64,000 bases of DNA from contig NC_073339.2 of assembly GCF_027580225.2 (NCBI RefSeq), positions 40,724,501 to 40,788,500 of the forward strand, written 5' to 3'. A program made the translations under genes and the position numbers. The notes beneath the pieces are model-generated. The model worked only from the letters and a program-made list of their open reading frames with translations, was not told where the DNA came from and ran no database searches. Positions 60,251 through 64,000 of the stretch are shown in pieces (position 1 is the stretch's first letter; each line of letters begins with the position of its first letter). This DNA is from Misgurnus anguillicaudatus. Taxonomy: Eukaryota > Chordata > Actinopteri > Cypriniformes > Cobitidae.

Positions 60251-60531
60251 GCTGCATACAACATCAAGCCTGGTTTAAGTCAACTGAGCATTACATTCGC
60301 AAGTCATAAGCGTATTACAACAATTAACAATTAACTAAGAATAATAAAATTGTCAACTTGATAATTGTTAATATTCTGAAATAAGACCGTCTTGATGATG
60401 TATGCAGCTTACAAATTCGATGCTGTAGCCTTCAGATTGGGAAACGGTCGTACATACACAGGAAGGATTATAGGAAGTGCACTTTCCCTCAGCTGTACTC
60501 TACTTATCTCTAGTGTACTCTACTGTACTTT

Positions 60532-60741
60532 AGTGTTTCCCAATCCTGGTCCTCGAGGACCCCTCCCAGAATGTTTTAGATGTCTCCTTATTTAACACAC
60601 CTGATTTAATTCATCAGCTTGTTAGGGAGACGTGTTTACCATTTTGGAAGGAGGCTGATTAGTTGAATCAGGTGTTTAAAATAAGGAGACATCTAAGACT
60701 TTCTGGGAGGGGGTCCTCGAGGACCAGGATTGGGAAGCACT
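60532..60741. mobile_element. Palindromic MITE (AGTGTTTCCCAATCCTGGTCC)
   Basis: Nearly the whole element is one hairpin: left agtgtttcccaatcctggtc, right gaccaggattgggaagcact, with cacctgatttaattcatcag / ctgattagttgaatcaggtg inside. Confidence 0.9.
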
Positions 60742-60893
60742 GCTTTAAACTACTAATTGCTACTGTACTCTGCCCTGCTGTATATTACTTTGCTGTACTA
60801 TTTGTTTTGCTCTGAAAGTCAAGGTAAAGTCATTCTTGAAAATAGTTTCTAAACGCATTATAAATGTTAGAAACGTATTGCTGAAACATGCCA

Positions 60894-61100
60894 CCCTGCT
60901 GAGAAAAACAATGGAACCATTACAGAAAATTCTAATGGTTTTATTGGTTTTATTGGGAATTTTATTGTTTCTAATGAATATGACCCAAAATACACTACAG
61001 TGTAGTGGTTTTAATGGTAAAAGCTAATGGTTCCTATTGGTATTTTAATGGAAACGATTAGAATTTTCTGTAATGGTTTTATTGTTTTTTTTCAGCAGGG
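60894..61100. mobile_element. Palindromic MITE (CCCTGCTGA)
   Basis: Left ccctgctgagaaaaacaatg with ccattacagaaaattctaat, right attagaattttctgtaatgg and cagcaggg. Almost fully self-complementary. Confidence 0.85.
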
Positions 61101-61707
61101 CACAAAGACTGCAAACTATGTAGTACTGAATTGTTAGATCGTTAAACAGTTTTTAACCATTTCTGAGTTCAGGATTTTCAAACAGTATCTCGTTTACGCA
61201 CTTGAGTCACCGCACGTGGCCCCGCCCCTAAAACAATCGTGAGCATCCAGTCAAGTTGTAGGCCTACTGGTAGAGAATGCTGCCTATTTTAATATTAAGA
61301 TTTTGATAACTTTGCTTTACTTGCCTATTTTCCATCATATACATTTGGTTGAGTGGTTTATAAAACATTTTTCTGTGGTGTGACAAACTCAGAACAAATT
61401 GAATATCTGACTTTACAAGGACTTATATAAAAGTGTTGGCTCGCTATAAACAGAATCCAAAATGAGAGTCAATAGTAAATCACAGTGTGACATTTACGAG
61501 ATAAAATGTTTTGTCAAGACATTTCATTTTTTATAGTTTGCAACATTCATAGAATTTTTAATCATATGATAATGTAAAAACTGTAGTATTTCCTCTGCTA
61601 ATTTATGATGACTTCACTGAGTACGTTTACAGAGTGTCCTTGATTGCAATATTGTAAATGTGACATCTAACTATAAAAGATTTTTTGTAATGTGTGAGTT
61701 GTATTCA
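61101..61707. other. 3' end of intron 1, no repeats recognised
   Basis: Unclassified sequence up to the branch site. No alternative exon seen. Confidence 0.5.
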
Positions 61708-61725
61708 CCTTAACTGAATCTGCAC
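61708..61725 (+). promoter_or_regulatory. U12 branch site CCTTAAC and terminal AC
   Basis: CCTTAAC (61708-61714, in TTCACCTTAAC) fits the U12 snRNA pairing consensus. Its adenosine at 61713 is 12 nt from the intron's last base, within the short spacing of minor introns. The intron ends CAC at 61725. There is no polypyrimidine-AG acceptor at this place. Confidence 0.92.
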
Positions 61726-61837
61726 ATGGTTTGAGCGCATCAGCATGCTGGTGATCCTGCTCAACTGCGTCACGCTCGGCATGTTTCAGCCCTGCCAGGA
61801 TCTGGAGTGCAATTCGGACAGGTGCAGCATCCTGCAG
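61726..61837 (+). CDS. cacna1g: T-type (Cav3) calcium channel alpha-1, second coding exon
   Basis: The exon gives one base that completes the split proline, then 37 codons: [37 protein letters not shown]. The first 20 residues are helix S1 of the domain I voltage sensor. The rest is the extracellular S1-S2 loop with three cysteines spaced C-x4-C-x4-C, a mark of T-type channels. [17 protein letters not shown] matches Cav3.1 best, while the loop is also close to Cav3.3. The 5' border is the AT-AC acceptor; an in-frame stop at 61715 excludes a longer exon. The 3' border CAG|GTAACA is an ordinary donor in phase 0, so the next exon should begin with the S2 segment (family text AFDDF...), which lies beyond this window. 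Confidence 0.95.
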
Positions 61838-61952
61838 GTAACACACACTTACATGACACACAAACACAACACATGCACTTTATTCTCTGTCATTTTTTGG
61901 TTTAACTATTGTATTTTAGTTTGCATAATGCTATAAAGAACATTTTTAATTT

Positions 61953-62792
61953 TTAAAGGGGTCATATGATGCGATTTCATGTTTTCCTTTCACTTTGAAG
62001 TGTTAAAAGCTGTTTGTGCATATAGAAAATTCCGTAAAGTCTCAAAAGCATATTCTTGCTATAAGTGAAGACACACCTTCCTAAAACGCCTTATTTAAAC
62101 ACACCCCCACATATCAACATCACAATGTGGGATGATTTGGAGAACACTGCCCAAATGTATACGCAAATCACAATACACTGGATAGGTGGCCAATCAGAGT
62201 GCACTGTGCCTTTCAGTAGGGATGTGCATCGATGCATCGCGTTCCCATTAAAAAAACCTGTATAAAATCGATTCTGAATCGTAAGGCTCCGATTCAGTGT
62301 TTCATGCACAGCTTGTGCATGTACTACGGCTCCGTGATCAATAGGAAGTCCTTATCACTACGAGTTTGACTCGTTTATAATGTGCATTTAAAAAAGCAAC
62401 AATCGTCAAACACAATCATTTAAAATATTCTCTATTATCGTGAAAATACCTGAAACAATCTGAAGAACAGCGATATAAATATGCCTCTAGATATTTCCTG
62501 GAATAGTGTTTGTAATGATACTTCTTCTGTTGCACAAATGGAGTTTCTGCACGAAAGCGCCCTCTGGCTTTTGAATGTGGCGGCATTTCAACGTAATTCA
62601 TTCATTGAGAAAACGCGCATTTGCCCGATTAATTGTCACAACCCTACCTTTTAGAACGATGAGCTTTGTAAAACATCGACGTGTTTCAGAAAGGCGGGGC
62701 ATAGAGGAGCAATAATAATTAAAAACATAAAAATTTATGATTTTAACCCATTGCATTAAACCAAATACACAAACGTCATATGACCCCTTTAA
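61953..62792. mobile_element. TIR element (TTAAAGGGGTCATATGA)
   Basis: Left ttaaaggggtcatatgatgc and right cgtcatatgacccctttaa are inverted repeats. The body (gataggtggccaatcagagt, cgtgtttcagaaaggcgggg) relates it to 30912-33405. A hAT-like element is nested inside. Confidence 0.85.
62217..62646. mobile_element. hAT-like element nested in 61953-62792
   Basis: Ends tagggatgtgcatcgatgca and taattgtcacaacccta. Flanks cctttcag (62209-62216) and ccttttag (62647-62654) match in 7 of 8 bases. The body follows 44739-45169. Confidence 0.82.
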
Positions 62793-62984
62793 GGGGGCGT
62801 GCACACCAAAGGTTTTTCACCGGCGGCCGGCATATGTTTTCAATTGTTTCCAATAGAAGCGCATCTGGTGTTTTTTTCTGCACTGAAACTTTGGGGGAAA
62901 CGCTCAGCTCGTCAATGTCAGTTCTCACACGGCCGTCCAATCACAGTGGAGGAGTGGCGGGATAAACATCACAACAACCAACTG
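62793..62984. repeat. Unnamed GC-richer repeat piece
   Basis: gggggcgtgcacaccaaagg opens a segment with caatcacagtggaggagtgg. It resembles the start of a fish TIR family, with no right end found. Confidence 0.4.
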
Positions 62985-63270
62985 GCCCATCGTTCAAACA
63001 ACATGATCTCACAAAGTTCTGTGGTGTAGTCACAAAATATTTTTACGTGTCATTGTCACAGATCTACGCATTTTTCTGTGTTCGTACCACGGATTTCCGT
63101 TTCTGTGTCAGTTTCACGTATTGGTTACTCAATGTTTTTCATATTTTAAACCATTTTCGCGTGGGTTTGGGGTTAGATTTGGGGTTTGGGTTAGGATGTC
63201 ACTTTAACTATTGGTTTATACTATTTTTGTCCGGATTTTAAAACAATTGTAGCCTGACGCTAAGGTTAGA
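62985..63270. mobile_element. Palindromic TCACGTA MITE, copy 3, truncated
   Basis: cacgtattggttactcaatg, tttggggttagatttggggt and ggttaggatgtcactttaac follow the left half of copies 1 and 2. The right half is missing; the next element starts at 63274. Confidence 0.65.
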
Positions 63271-63273
63271 GTT

Positions 63274-64000
63274 CACTCTAAAAAAAATCCGTAAAAAAAC
63301 GGACAAAGTACTGTGTAAATATGAAGGAATTTTCCGTATTTATGTTTTACAGGCATTTATCCGTTTTTTTTTTAATAACATGTTGCATTATGGGTACAAT
63401 AACTCCTGCTGCAATCTCACTTTTGCCTCTCTATCACCATCTCTGTTTGAAACCTAAAATTACAACTTGCTTGCTGAGTTATTTCTAACATGGATGATGT
63501 TTAACTTCTAAACAAATGCTGTCAGAACAAGATACAAGTGTTAAGCTATTCCAGCATCGACACATGTGATTTAGTAGACAAATCTTCTTTCTGACGTGAC
63601 GTGTAAGTCAAATGGATATTTACCACAACATTTATCACATTAAATCTACAGTTTGTGTTTCTTTTAGATTCATTTGAAGTCACCACTATTGAGATTAGTG
63701 TTCCCTTTAGTTAGGCTTTTGTCCCTTGACCTTCCAGAACTGACTCTGCTCTTTTAGCATTGCAACTGTGTTTTTGCTTGTAGCAATTACAACTTGTTTG
63801 TTGCTTAAGAAAGGAGAATTTTCTATGATGTCATATAAGCTTAGTTGTTTTTATGTTTTACTGCCTAACATTTTAATATGAAATAATAAAATAAGAATAA
63901 AGAACTAAAATCTGTAAGAGTAACACTCTATGCTGATCTAAAACACACTGTATTGAATAAGATGGCTGAAAATTTGTCAGCTGTGATTTTTGCTTCAGAG
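63274..64000. mobile_element. CACTCTAAAAAAAATCCGTAAAA element, copy 2, cut by window end
   Basis: cactctaaaaaaaatccgta then acaagatacaagtgttaagc and gaataagatggctgaaaatt reproduce copy 1 (52726-53767) in reverse orientation with few differences. Window end falls inside it. Confidence 0.88.

Larger units (their letters stand above)
61838..64000 (+). other. cacna1g: Start of intron 2 (U2-type), continues past the window
   Basis: Begins GTAACA. No further exon of the channel is found before the window ends. The space holds MITEs only. Confidence 0.8.

Overview
This window looks like a piece of a cyprinid (carp/zebrafish-type) fish genome. It is AT-rich vertebrate sequence with long introns. It is filled with short terminal-inverted-repeat (TIR) elements whose ends I recognise as common cyprinid families: Tc1-like, hAT-like, TTAA-bounded and palindromic MITEs. 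It also holds many microsatellites. There are no bacterial-style genes, rRNA genes, tRNA genes or CRISPR arrays.

One real gene is visible, on the + strand: the 5' end of a T-type (Cav3) voltage-gated calcium channel alpha-1 subunit, most like Cav3.1 (cacna1g). A CpG-rich block at about 5205-5509, next to a (GA)n tract, probably holds the promoter and a 5' UTR exon that ends at a strong GTAAGA donor. The first coding exon (6685-6965) encodes the acidic N-terminus and the conserved block [12 protein letters not shown]...[13 protein letters not shown]. The second coding exon (61726-61837) encodes [20 protein letters not shown], which is helix S1 of domain I, and the cysteine-rich S1-S2 loop. The intron between them is 54,760 nt long. 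It begins ATATCCTT and ends CCTTAAC(N)9AC, so it is a U12-type AT-AC (minor spliceosome) intron. Splicing at exactly these sites restores the conserved C-x-P-W-F-E-R sequence.

The remainder is flank or intron built up by repeated transposon insertion. 1-5160 is upstream flank: a partial Tc1-like element, a (GATA)n tract and several MITEs. 6966-61725 is intron 1. It has at least seven nested insertion complexes (around 7.5-8.2, 10.7-13.6, 15.9-17.7, 20.5-23.6, 28-33.4, 36.3-40.6 and 42-45.6 kb). For many of these the order of insertion can be read from 8-bp, TTAA or TTA target-site duplications. It also carries a decayed L1-type LINE fragment, two decayed Tc1 transposases, an inverted pair of one MITE (59284-60029), a MITE that has become a tandem repeat (55594-56300) and a minisatellite full of CACGTG (42119-42360). 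61838-64000 is the start of intron 2, again full of MITEs.

Apart from the channel gene, nearly every reading frame is a transposon remnant or a chance frame. The main discovery here is the giant AT-AC intron with its exact boundaries, and not a new multi-gene system. Family names of the small elements come from terminal motifs and memory, because no database search was possible.
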